The notes under the pieces: generated by a model | What the model was told of the DNA's origin: nothing | The model's input: the letters and a program-made list of their open reading frames with translations, nothing else | Database searches by the model: none | Shown here: piece by piece, positions 47,055-57,029 of the stretch | Position numbering within the stretch: position 1 is the first letter of the stretch | Layout: the number at the start of each line of letters is the position of its first letter | Assembly: GCF_010093595.1 (NCBI RefSeq) | Contig: NW_022985446.1 | Location: forward strand, 713,460 to 777,459 | Direction of reading: 5' to 3' | Length of the DNA stretch: 64,000 bases | Origin: Mytilinidion resinicola | Lineage: Eukaryota; Ascomycota; Dothideomycetes; Mytilinidiales; Mytilinidiaceae | Made by a program: the position numbers and the translations under genes

Positions 47055-47591
47055 GGGCATGCCTTTCCCGGTCCTTTTTTTTTCTTTTCGACTACAGGTC
47101 GTCCGGTTCTGCCGGCGCTCTCGTAAGTTTCTTCCTCCTTTCTGTCCCCGCTTTCTTCACTTCTTGTATTAACATGGCCATAGGACGTCCGCCCTTCGGG
47201 GTTTTTGGTGCTGCTTTTTTCTTTTGTTTGTTGTGAATGGGTGCCAGCAGGGGGCACCGGGAGTTCGCCCGCTGTGGGCTCCAAATCGGTACGTTGCGTC
47301 TGCATTCCTGTGATTGTTCTTGGACTAACTTGGCATAACAGACCCGTTTTCTCTCTCTTCACACATGTTGTGCCTTGCTTGAGTGACTTGATCGTGATGT
47401 TGTGACATGATGTTGACCCTTTGTGATGTGAATACTAACCACCGCGTACAGGTGTCGGAGGCTTTGGGGGTAGAGAAGGGGGCGGGTTGGGTTCGGGGTT
47501 GGTGGTTGCTTTGGTTGCTTTCGTCGGTAGTTTGAATGCATCTTCTTCCTCTCTTCATACTTAAGCTTGACCCCCGTGAGTTTGCTTTCTT
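47055..47591. other. Possible further exons or 3' region of the small gene
   Basis: Short coding-like Gly/Ser/Ala blocks alternate with pyrimidine-rich, GTAAGT- and CAG-bordered sequence. An exon-like frame at about 47452-47562 has a hydrophobic VVALVAFVGS segment. I could not choose one consistent model. Confidence 0.3.
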
Positions 47592-48775
47592 GTTGACGCC
47601 GTTCGAGGTCCTTCGGGAACCTGAGAGAAATTAGCGTCGATGTCACGATCGCAACTCTTCAACTCTTACCGCACCCATTCGCACGGTTTCAACTGCTCTT
47701 CGCCAACGTTTGAGGCCCTCTGGCAGTCTGAGAAATTGCCGCACGAGCACCACGTCTCCTGCTCTTCAAATTTGACGCAGCAGTTTCGCGCGGTTTTGAC
47801 TGCTTTTCGCCAACGTTTGAGGCCATTAATAGCGTTAGAAAATCCTAGGCGAATGTCATGATTCCTCCTCTTCAACTCTCACCATGCCTTCTTACGGCGT
47901 TTGGACCGGTCTTGAACAACGTTTGGAGAACCCTGGCGGCTTTAGAAATTGCGGCATGAATGTCTTGATTCTCCCTCTTCAAATCTCACATTACTTTCAT
48001 ACGGCGTTTTGACGGCTCTTGAATGACGTTCGAAGTCCCTTGGCAGCCTCAGAAATCGCCGGGTGAATGTTTTGGTTGGTCCTCTTCGATTCTGACTCCC
48101 CGATGCGAGGGAGTTTTGATCAATTCTCGACGGCGTTCGAGAGGCCCTGGCAGCCTCAGAAATCGCCAGGCGAATGTCTTGATTGGTCCTCTTCGAATTC
48201 GACATGCTAATATCGCAGCGTTTTATCTGGTCGCCGAAGGCGTTCAAAGGACCCCAAAAATATCCACACGAATGTCATGATTCCACCTCTTAAAATCGGA
48301 CATCTCGTTTCCGGGGAGTTTTGATCGATCCTCGACGGTGTTTGAGGGGCCCTAGCAGCCTCAAAAATATCCATACGAATGTCACGTTTCCTGGTCTTGA
48401 AGCCTGACATCGCTTTTCTGGGGCGGTTATCGACCTTGGACGGCGTTTGAAGCCCTCCAACAGTGCCAAATCTCCGCGGTCGAATGTTACTTTTCCTGCT
48501 CTTCAAATCCGGGATCCCATTTTCGCGGCGTTTTGTCTGGTCTTCGACGACGTATGAAGGCCGCTAGCTGGTCGACATTCTCGCGGCCGAATGTCTTGTT
48601 TCTTGCTCTTCGAATCTGCCCTCGTAGTTTCGCACTGTTTTGACAGCCTCTAAACGGCGTTTAGAGTGCTCCAGCTCGTCGACATTCTCGCGGTCGAATG
48701 TCACGCCTCCTGCTCTTCAAATCTACCCTTAAACGCACCAAACATGTTCTGACTCGTATGTGATTTCCCAGTCGT
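47592..48775. repeat. Array of about eleven diverged ~107 bp tandem repeats
   Basis: Units recur at 98-108 bp. The anchor GAATGTC(A/T)-(T/C)G-x-TTCC..CTCTTCAAATC occurs near 47741, 47851, 47955, 48063, 48171, 48270, 48376, 48481, 48588 and 48695. Each is followed 40-60 bp later by GCGGCGTTTTGAC-like and ACGGCGTTTGA(A/G)G blocks and a GGCAGCCTCAGAAAT-like tail. Units differ from each other at many positions, so the array is old. It does not hold a conserved frame, and unit length is not a multiple of three. Confidence 0.85.
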
Positions 48776-50409
48776 TCAAATCTAGGAATTGGAGTTCATG
48801 CTTTCTTACTGCGCGCTTCACGACTTCAGGAGGTGCCCAGCGGGTTCCAGAGATTCCGAATGATCGTTATGCGATCCAGTCTTTGATTCCGCACTCAAGC
48901 GTGCTTCTTCTCAAAGTTCGTGCATTGATCTTCAGTAACTCGGGCTTAGGTGTCCTGTTGCGTTTCGTGATATCAGGAGGCCCTCGGCGGATTCTAAAAT
49001 ACAAACTAAGACTTCTCTCATTTCGCTTCTTGGATCGAATTGCGGACGTTGTCCTGACTTTTACATGTCAGCCAATACTCCCCAAGTCAGGTCATGGACG
49101 GGTGCTTCAGCATGTTTGCGAGATGCTCGGGCACTCGGAAGTCCCCCTTGCCATGAATGCCGCTCTGCAAAACTCTCGGGCCATATCATTTCTGTCAAGA
49201 GAATACCAACTACCACCCCGGATTACTCAAGAAAGGAGGATCGACCGCTCCACCTTGGTCCCACTGTCCGTCGGGGTCACGCTCTCACGCGAAGAAAACT
49301 CTCGGTGATCGCAAATACTTGAGCAATGTCAGGAGGCAACAATGTTTCAGGAAGCAATCGTCGTCGGTTTTTGGAAGGTCTTCTGGAGACTCGCCACGCT
49401 ACACTAGGCTTCGTAAGTTGAGAAGTCAGAGTTGTCGCCGCTGGGTTTCGTTCAGTCTAGTTTCCATTTTCGCTATAACTCGAATGCTAGCCCCAGGATA
49501 GGCGTCTTTGTCATTCGCGAAAGCCTGCTTCGAAGATTCATCGTAGGCTTCTGGAAATTCCTACTTTAGTCTCGAGATATCCAGAGATGAAAGGCATCAC
49601 TTTTCTGATGTCCTCTTCCACCATCTCCAAGAACCCTAAATCAGGGATAACCATTGAGATGGTCGGATCCCCTAAAGCACTTAGACGCGGCTTTGAGAGG
49701 TACCACTGAAAAACGCCTCTCGGATCAAAATCTCAGCAGATTGAGGCCAGAGTCACGGTTTTGGTCACATCCGCTTTGACCGCATTCATCCTTTTGCGGA
49801 GACGGACACCATAAAATCTCATGAGCATGAAGAATCTCTCTGGAAATCCGTAGACTAGGGAACGACTAGTGAAGCCAGCCACCTTTTCGAAACCCAACGG
49901 ACATGCAACTCGCCAAGTCACAAGCAGTGACGATTCAAGTGCTTCGAGATGGTGATTGATCGGCCTTGGGTTTTCAGCTGGCACGACAATCATGGGAACG
50001 TGTAATTTCATTCGGACACCATCTATGGACTACCACAGTCGCTTTTCCCATGATGACCACTGTAATATTGGCAATGGCAGCATGGTGGTGGTGGCGGTGG
50101 TGCGGTTGATGACCTGCGTGTCGGAATCCACTCATTTGAAATCACTTCAGCGAGAAAGCGTCGGGTGACTGGCATCCCTGAGGGCGTCCCGCGGCGAGCT
50201 GCCAGAAATATTGCAGCATGGCCTCAAATCGCGACAACAGTTGCTATAACAGCCGTGACGCCTCTGAGATCCCCCATACAACTTCGCAAGCAAGAAATAT
50301 ATCCCATCAGGCGTGCTGAGGTGCTCCGGAGGCGCTCCTAAGGTGTGAAAGCCGGCCTCGAGCTGGCCCGTGCTTGTTTACACTTCCGCAGGTTGGGGTA
50401 GATATTTCA
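48776..50409. other. No gene recognised; decayed repeat-like sequence at left
   Basis: Between 48,790 and 49,000 two blocks resemble each other (TTCACGACTTCAGGAGG and TTTCGTGATATCAGGAGG, about 145 bp apart), so a second diverged repeat may continue the array. A 182-codon frame (48760-49308) begins at a non-ATG codon and has no recognisable family. The rest shows only short frames. Confidence 0.4.
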
Positions 50410-50416
50410 TATATAT
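50410..50416 (+). promoter_or_regulatory. TATA box of the U6 gene
   Basis: TATATAT lies about 20 bp before the inferred U6 5' end. This is somewhat closer than the -30 usual for RNA polymerase III U6 promoters, so the true 5' end may be a few bases further downstream. Confidence 0.6.
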
Positions 50417-50429
50417 TCGACCATCTCCC

Positions 50430-50530
50430 GCCTTCGGGCACTTGGTCAATTTGAAACAACACAGAGAAGATCAGCATGGCCCCTGCACTAAGGATGACAC
50501 GCTTTATCAAAGTGAGCTTTCAAGAATTTT
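50430..50530 (+). ncRNA. U6: U6 spliceosomal snRNA
   Basis: The 5' stem-loop is GCC-TTCG-GGC (50430-50439), followed by TTGGTCAATTTGAAACAAC, the ACAGAGA box at 50461-50467, the catalytic AGC at 50473-50475, CATGGCCCCTGCACTAAGGA and GATGACACGC of the internal stem-loop. The 3' end is an eight-T run at 50527-50534. U6 is the catalytic RNA of the spliceosome; ACAGAGA pairs with the 5' splice site and AGC helps bind the catalytic metals. All core elements are intact and uninterrupted; I see no intron. Transcription is by RNA polymerase III, supported by the TATA box, the T-run terminator and a downstream B box. Confidence 0.96.
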
Positions 50531-50534
50531 TTTT
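50527..50534 (+). terminator. RNA polymerase III terminator (T8)
   Basis: Eight consecutive T residues lie directly at the 3' end of U6. Confidence 0.9.
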
Positions 50535-50565
50535 GCACTTTGTTCGTCGTGGGTGGTGGTTGGGA

Positions 50566-50574
50566 GTTCGATCC
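50566..50574 (+). promoter_or_regulatory. Downstream B box of the U6 gene
   Basis: GTTCGATCC fits the B-box consensus GWTCRANNC and lies about 32 bp after the terminator. No tRNA-like structure surrounds it. In S. cerevisiae SNR6 a B box downstream of the terminator recruits TFIIIC; the same layout is inferred here. Confidence 0.65.
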
Positions 50575-50885
50575 TCGGGGGTGCTGGTCTTCTTTTTTTG
50601 CGGCTCGCGAGCTCTGCAACACCATGAGGGCGTACGCATTCGCGTTGTATATTCGTAATAGCTACTAGTCTGCATATTCCTTAAAGGATACTCTCAGCAG
50701 GACAGGCAGTGGTCTTTCTGCCGTAATGTGAATAGCAACTGTGGACGTGGCGGGACCTTGAGGTGATTCCTTCGTTCACAGCATCCTCCAGTGAGACCCC
50801 CAGCATCATAGCCTAAGATATTGTATGACGGTTTGAAGTCCACACAGGGCAAGGACCGCCAAAACCGTAGATTTATCGATTCACT
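50575..50885. other. No gene recognised
   Basis: This is the flank of the U6 gene. Only short frames are present. Confidence 0.4.
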
Positions 50886-52007
50886 ATGCATTCGATAGTG
50901 CGATGCTCAAGACATACGCCCCAACAAGCGGAGATGCGTAGTGGGCGTCCATCTCCTCGAAGTTGTTGCTCGACTTCCGCGGCCACCGCTTCGGTCACCA
51001 GCCCCATCACCATCAATCCTCCACAGCATCGCGGCGAGCTCCAGAACAGCGATGACATATCCGAAACAGCAAGCGTATTGAGCTTTTGGCGTTCACGGAG
51101 AGTCGCCGACCATCCAGCCGAATGCGGGAGCTGCACCTCGAGGCAGGCGTGGCGATTCTTGAACAGCTTCACGCTGCTCGAGCTGCCATCCGCCACTCGC
51201 CATCCAACAGCCTCACACCATCGGCCTGGGAGATACAAGCCTCTAAACAGCAAGCCGGCTCTGACACGACATGAACGCTGTATGGCGATGGACTCGGTTC
51301 TGGCTTCCGAGCAGCGACGGCAATCCCAACGAGAGGTTGACTAGAATAGCCGGCCTGCAGAGGGGCGGACATCCAGGCTTATCAGCCGCACACCATCCGG
51401 CCTTTTCAAAACAGAGGAGAGCATCATAAAAGAGTTGGAAGAGGCGGAAGAGGCCTCGGGGTATGACTCCATCGATATACGGCCACCGCCGGCAGGCTCA
51501 AACAGGCGCTCAACGTAGTTGCGGCAGCTAATGTGGACAAGGAGTGTTGAAGATGCTCGGTCCGCTTCGAGGGCAGTGGAGTCGTTTCCCCGATCGAGCC
51601 GCCGAAGAGGTGCATTGAGCGCAGACACGAAGCAGCCCCAGCAAAAGATATCTCGTCGAGGGCGATAGAAACGAAGTCGAGGTCGAAGACGAAAAGCATT
51701 GGCTGACATCCCTCATCTCTTTAGGCATTTCATCCGATTGACTATGCTGACTAGCCTACGAGTTGATTGGCAGGCCTCGTACAAGACAATCGCACGCGGC
51801 ACCAAGCGACCATCCTTCCCTCCCCATTATTCAATAGCCAGCCGAGAAGGCTTGACATCCGCTATGTCGTACGAGCCAATCAGCGTCACGGCGGCCATAC
51901 TGCTGAATGTTCGAAGATGTTGGAGGAGGGATAAAGCTGAGGGTACAACGAGACTTGGTAATTGTCGAGAAAAGTGGTGCTGGCATCCACACGAAAGCCA
52001 CGGCTGA
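50886..52007 (+). pseudogene. Possible degenerate protein-coding region
   Basis: Coding-like segments change frame. ISETASVLSFWRSRR lies in the frame that starts at 50886. MRELHLEAGVAILEQLHAA lies in another frame near 51120-51180. GLFKTEESIIKELEEAEEA lies near 51400-51455. A further open frame runs 51699-52007 (SYEPISVTAAILLNVRRCWR). They could be exons of one gene, but I found no consistent splice joins and several TAG/TAA interruptions. No family is recognised; acidic and helical stretches suggest a nuclear or regulatory protein at best. I treat it as probable decay. Confidence 0.25.
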
Positions 52008-52908
52008 GTTTTGTTATGGTTATCGGCTCCTAGATCCTGGTCCTGGTCCTTGGTTCCGTTGGTTCCGTTGGTTCCCTTGATCCTTGGCCCTGGGCGACGG
52101 TGGGGTTGCTGGCCTCCGGATTGAGCGTCAACATTCAAAACGGAATGAACGTTGAAATTAATAGCCCAGAAGGCGCCGATGCCATAGAATGGAAGTTGAT
52201 ATCAAAAAGCATCAAGAGTAGGAGATAGAAGCATGATCGGAAAGTAAGAACGAAAATCTGGGTATCGTAAAGAACGACATCTGCTTATGAGATGTCTTAC
52301 TCGTCGGTTGACATCAAGGGAACAGGTAGAGAGCTCCTTTGCAAGAGAGAAGTTTACAGCAGAGTGAGGAAAAAGGAGACATGTTGGCAATATGGATCTG
52401 CAATTGGAAATAGCAGAGCATGCTATAGGGAAAAGGGCCACGAAGTCGATGTGGATGAATCAGGGGTTAAAGTTGACCGGCAGCAGGGCTTCCGCTAAGA
52501 TCGTATGAGCCATCTCTACAATTCTGTCTTCTCCAGAGACTTCAGCACCGTGGGTCCGAAGACTCAGCGTAATGGCTCGTTGCTAGGTCTTATAGTCGTC
52601 GGCGTCCACTAGAATCATCGTCTGAGAGGGGCTCTCAGTCCTGATGTCAAGTAAGTCTAAGCCTTCAGCAGAAGGCCTTGCCGTTCCTTCCCTGTCCGTC
52701 CTCGAAATGGATGACGTCCCGGTGTTTGGCTCTGTTCTATAGCGAGCTAGATGTAACATGTAGGAACCGACATCCTTTGCATAATGCTTGTTGGAATCTA
52801 GCCAAGGCCAGATTCTTCCAGGGAAAGATGTGGTCGTAGATGGTTGCAAATCAACCAAGGGGTAAGTCGAGTTTCATTTTTCGAATGCTCTTTTCAATCC
52901 TTGGATGA
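52008..52908. other. Intergenic, low-complexity patch, no gene
   Basis: Near 52,035-52,090 there are short GGTTCCGTT and TCCTGG repeats. No supported frame. The 3' flank of the lipoate ligase gene lies at the right. Confidence 0.4.
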
Positions 52909-54343
52909 TTATACATGTACGATTGGCAGCATCGCCCCAAGCCAGTTGGCGATAGGTCGAACTGCCTTAGAATTGTCGTCTTCTTCTCCTTCAAGCTCGT
53001 CCGTCAATTTCTCCAGCTCTTGTATCCTTTGGTCTTTCAAGGTCGATAAAACTTCGAGTTCCTGATTCGACATTTTGGATGAACCGACGTCAAGAATAGC
53101 ACCATGCTGGACCTTGAAATTGATCGGGATCTGCTCAAAAGGGTTAGCTATATTTTCAAAAAGATATCTGACTTTTTGTCCACTCAAGTCTCGCCGCAAG
53201 ACTAGAGACTTCGATGCTCACCTTTGGATGAAGCCAGGGTACTGGGGATGTATCCAAATGATCGTGTACCGGAGCATGAGGATCTTCGTCGGTTTCGGGG
53301 TGGCTAAACAAAGTAAATTGCGGGGTTTGAGAATACGTCCAATCCAGGGCCTAAATTAAGTCAGCGATCCTATTAGAGACCACGAAGGGAATCACGGGAT
53401 GACATACTCTGAGCTCATCGTAGCCCTTGCTGATCTCAGGAGTGCTCAAGAGCGACTCATCGACCGCTATCGCCGCCGGTACACCGGAATGCATTCGTGC
53501 AAACTCATCTTGCACTTGCTTCTGGAAAGCCTGGTTACTCAACCCGATATTCGCGATCGGGGAGCTAACGCTCTCGACGCCTCGCGCTTTGAGGTATGGC
53601 TTTGCTGGCGAGTGCAGGTATTGCGGTATAGCCTGGAGATTTGGCGAGCGCAAGAGACAGGTTCCATGATGGAGCGCTCTGTTCCGGGTGAGCTTGTATG
53701 CCGATCCCGAAACCTTCAGCGGCCGTGGACCAGCTCCGTCGTCGACTGTGTACGGCGTCCTGTGGGTGTCCTGGGGATCGCTTCTGCCGTTTCGATTGCC
53801 CTGGTCTAGGACGATGTCGTGTCGCTCGTTGACTCTAGCCCGGTCGATGCCCAGCTTGCGGAGCGCGCGTACGACCATCTCAGCATGCTTATCGCGGGTG
53901 AAGTCCGTCGGTGGGCATATAACGCTCCAATTGACGTTGCCCTCATCGTGGAAGACGGTGCCACCTCCTGAGCGACGTCGGACTAGGTCCACATTGCCGA
54001 TGACTGGTTGTCCGTCCTCCTTTGCTGTCGTGGAGCTCCCCGCCTTCAGTATGCCCAGGTTGACTTCCAGCCAGGGGTTCTGATTGCGACCAATAACTAT
54101 GCAAGGCCGGTTAGTGTAGAGGAAGAGTATCGTGGAGTCGGGCGGCGACTTTTGAAGGAGGTAGTGTTCGATGGAGAGGTTGAGGTAGGGGTCGTTGCTG
54201 TCGGAGACGTAGCTCTGGATGGGGTCGCAAATCGTTTGGGCCAGCGACGCAATGCCCCTGTGGCCGCTACGCCTCCCACCGCTTGCCAGCAGCTTGTGCG
54301 AGGCTTGCTGCAGCTTCACGATTCCCCGAGATGGCGCTATCAT
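52909..54343 (-). CDS. AIM22: Lipoate-protein ligase (LplA/Aim22-like), mitochondrial
   Basis: Three exons (54343-53408, 53350-53222, 53130-52909) close in frame to 428 residues; introns are 57 and 91 bp. The frame is open to an ATG at 54466, but starting at 54343 gives MIAPSRGIVKLQQASHKLLA, an Arg/Lys-rich, acid-free mitochondrial presequence; I choose this start. The enzyme attaches lipoic acid to E2 subunits and the glycine-cleavage H protein in the matrix. Family motifs are NRPCIVIGRNQNPW, VRRRSGGGTVFHDEGN with NVNWS, the KVSGSAYKL lysine motif and HHGTCLL. A short C-terminal domain after the first intron has DWTYSQTPQF and then KIPINFKVQHGAI, as in long LplA-type proteins. Intact; no linked neighbours. 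Confidence 0.92.
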
Positions 54344-55057
54344 CGTTCCTAGGGACTGTGGACGTTGATAGAGCAGCTTGGTGTGGACGTTGGAGCAAGC
54401 TTCTAGCGCGACCCATGGAACTTTGCAAGGACGATCCGATTCGCGGAGCAGGGGCGAGGAGGGCACATCAGTGCCTGAAAAGCAACCTCACTTCATAGCG
54501 CGAAGGGTGAGAAGGCTGGCATTATGCGTCGTATCAGCTAATGCCAGTGGTGAGAAGTACTATGGGATTAGAATAAAGATCTTGCAAAGCATCCATAGCC
54601 CAGCCAAAGAGCCCTAGATGCCTCGTCCGATGGCCATCTCCTGCAATACTCCGAATTATTTTACGGCTTTTAGGTGGCCTCAAGTGCATCTGATCGCTAT
54701 GAATGCAATTTGGAATCCAGACTGCTTAGAGCGAGGTATATGACTCCTAGGCGAAGTAGGTCTGATAGCCGCTCAACCTTGCCATCTCCTTCGCTCGTAA
54801 TTACGTTTAGATCTACACAGAATCGTTCAAACATCAATTACAGCGCCTGCAAGAGCGTCGCGTACAAGAAGAGCTTCATTAGATGAACGGTGCCACTACT
54901 TGCTGATCAAAATGCGTTAGATTTACAGTTCCCTCTGGTGCTTTACGACAGCAGTCACGAAATCGGCCAAAGAGGAGATTGTCATTATTCTTGCTAACAG
55001 ATTGTATGTACAGTACGATGCTACTCGATTCCTCTACGCGCGAAACTAGTCAGCACC
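54344..55057. other. Intergenic, nothing recognised
   Basis: This separates the 5' end of the ligase gene from the 3' end of the catalase-like gene. Short frames only. Confidence 0.4.
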
Positions 55058-56351
55058 TCACGGGATATCGTCGATGGACACTACGTTGAACTCCTTCCTG
55101 CCATTCAGCTTCCTCCTCATGGCACTGCTAGCTGGGTACACTAAAAGCAGGCACACAAAGTTAGCTCTCTACACCTTCATCGACAGCCCAAAACTGCTAC
55201 CACAACGCCCTCCAGCATCATCAGACACAGGTAGAGATGCGCGACTTACCAACTTTCCTCAACCGATTTGGGCCTCCGAGCGGCTGGAGGCTTACGAGGC
55301 CATGCCACGGGTCAATGCGCATATGATCCTCCCAGAACATCTTCCTCTCGTAGTTAAAGCTGTTCTGCTTCGGTATTTTCAACGTCGCAACCGTCTGCCA
55401 AGGGTACTTTTCCGCGTCCCAAACTTTGCCCGCATACTCCACGGGCTGGTCCTCCAAGTTCTCACATAACTGCACCTGGAACAGATATTCCGCGTCGTGA
55501 TCCGCGTGGAAGCTCTGCAGCCAGCGCGACAGGATGTCGTCTCCATCCTCCGGCTTGACAGTCTCATCATACAACTTTCTCTGCGTCTCAGAGCTCGGTA
55601 CAAGGCAATACTTGATCACATAGTCCCCGAAGCGGTACGCGGTCTGCGAGTACTGTCGCGTGGATTCAAGATGCGTGTTGCGGACCCCATCGCGTCCTTT
55701 CTGCAAAGTGGTATCCGGTCTTTTTTCAAGATGTCTATATAGCTCGGGCTTGTCGTTGCCGTACTTGATGCGGAGGTCTATGATTTCCTTTGTTGTTTTT
55801 GCGTCGGCAAGGTCGAGAGCCGGGGTGGAGTTAAATTCGATGTCTTGCGTTGGCCAATCGAACCCGGAGAACATTTTGCCCTGGACGTCAAATAATTTCA
55901 TGGCGAATCCGCGGGGTTGAGGAATGCGATCCTGAGAGGTTTATTAGCTGATTAGTGTATTTCCTACTTTTCTTTCCTCATATTATGGGTCTTATCCTTA
56001 AATGGATCCTTTCCTGACCTCTTAAACGCTCTGTCGACTTACGTCAAGCCCTGGATCACCCGGCTCGCTGCTGTATCTGCAGATGCATTTATACTCTCCG
56101 CCTTTCTCAAATAATTCAGTCTGCTTGAGATGCTTCGGAAGGTCATTGGGAACCACGAAGGTTCCTTTGACGACGCCTTGGGTACGGGCATGGGTTCCCC
56201 CGTACGCGTGCCTGGTCTTGTTATAGTGGGTCTTCTGGATCAGATTGATCATGTCTGCAACGGCTTGGATATCGTCGGCTTCATTGGGTGGGAGCTTTTC
56301 GACATTGGGGTCGTTCCAGTGGATGTAGGGGCGGTTGGAGAGGTCGGCCAT
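55058..56351 (-). CDS. Small catalase-like haem protein
   Basis: Three exons (56351-56043, 55931-55250, 55140-55058) with introns of 111 and 109 bp give 357 residues. The start ATG follows a purine-poor leader and gives MADLSNRPYIHW. This is the short catalase-superfamily type (about 350 residues) found in bacteria and fungi, distinct from monofunctional catalases. The distal His lies in THARTQG (H54); RGFAMKLFDVQG corresponds to the catalase RGFALKFY-type strand; FSGFDWPTQDIEFNS and YLFQVQLCENLEDQPVE follow. The C-terminal PLGGPNRLRKVVY contains R-x-x-x-Y (R328, Y332), which I take as the proximal haem ligand motif; the last intron splits the codon just before the Tyr. It could act as a peroxidase or a hydroperoxide-metabolising enzyme; substrate unknown. 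No signal peptide. Confidence 0.88.
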
Positions 56352-57029
56352 GGTGGTATATGGTGCAGGAGGGCTGGATAATAGGGAGAATTCAGAATTT
56401 AATGTTAAGAAAGAAGACATCAGCATTGTAATCAAACAGGTCGAAGAGGAACTTGGGACATATATATCTATTCATGATGACGTCTAGACCTCGAGGGGTC
56501 TTACTACATTACAAATCATTATAACTCTGTCTGACCCTCATTTGACCGTAGACATAAACAAAGACGCTCTATAGCCTATGAAACGCCTAGGAGTATAATC
56601 GGTTCGCAGTATTGGCTGCGAACTACCCTGCAAATAGCTTTAACGGAAACGAGATGATGGTGTTCAAGTGCATTAGTTCCCGTATCGGGTCGAAGGATGA
56701 CGGGTTTCAGTTCTAGTACCCTGAGTATTCCAAATCCATAGCCATTGGCGGGATACCACTCCGCCATCTCGAAATAATCAGATCGGTCCAGAGCCGCTCT
56801 TTTACCGTTTAGGTATTGCAACGTGGATAGGTGGTTGGATGATATCTGCGTATATTTGATACCGCTATGGCGTAGCTTCCGTCCCTAACAAATCTTAGAA
56901 TAACGGCCACGACGCCGAGTTAAGACCACCAATGGAGTAACTAAACACCACGCTTCCCATACCCAACCCCACGCGTTCCACTGCGTATCCCTCGATCAAT
57001 CTCCACGGTCTGGAATTACTCTAGCAGCA
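56352..57029. promoter_or_regulatory. Divergent intergenic region, catalase-like / RUD3
   Basis: This 0.68 kb region lies between divergent start codons at 56351 and 57030 and should contain both promoters. A short minus-strand frame at 56576-56821 has no recognisable product. Confidence 0.4.

Noticed and set aside
48760..49308. 182-codon plus-strand frame
   Set aside because: It begins at GTG, spans repeat-like sequence and resembles no family I know; not supported as a gene.
49733..50011. 92-codon minus-strand frame with YGFPERFFMLMRFYGVRL
   Set aside because: No family resemblance, no splice context, and the upstream sequence offers no consistent extension.
50559..50600. Possible tRNA gene at GTTCGATCC
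   Set aside because: No A box, acceptor stem or cloverleaf surrounds the motif; it fits better as the U6 downstream B box.
53399..54352. Several plus-strand frames of 70-136 codons
   Set aside because: They are shadows of the lipoate-protein ligase gene on the other strand.
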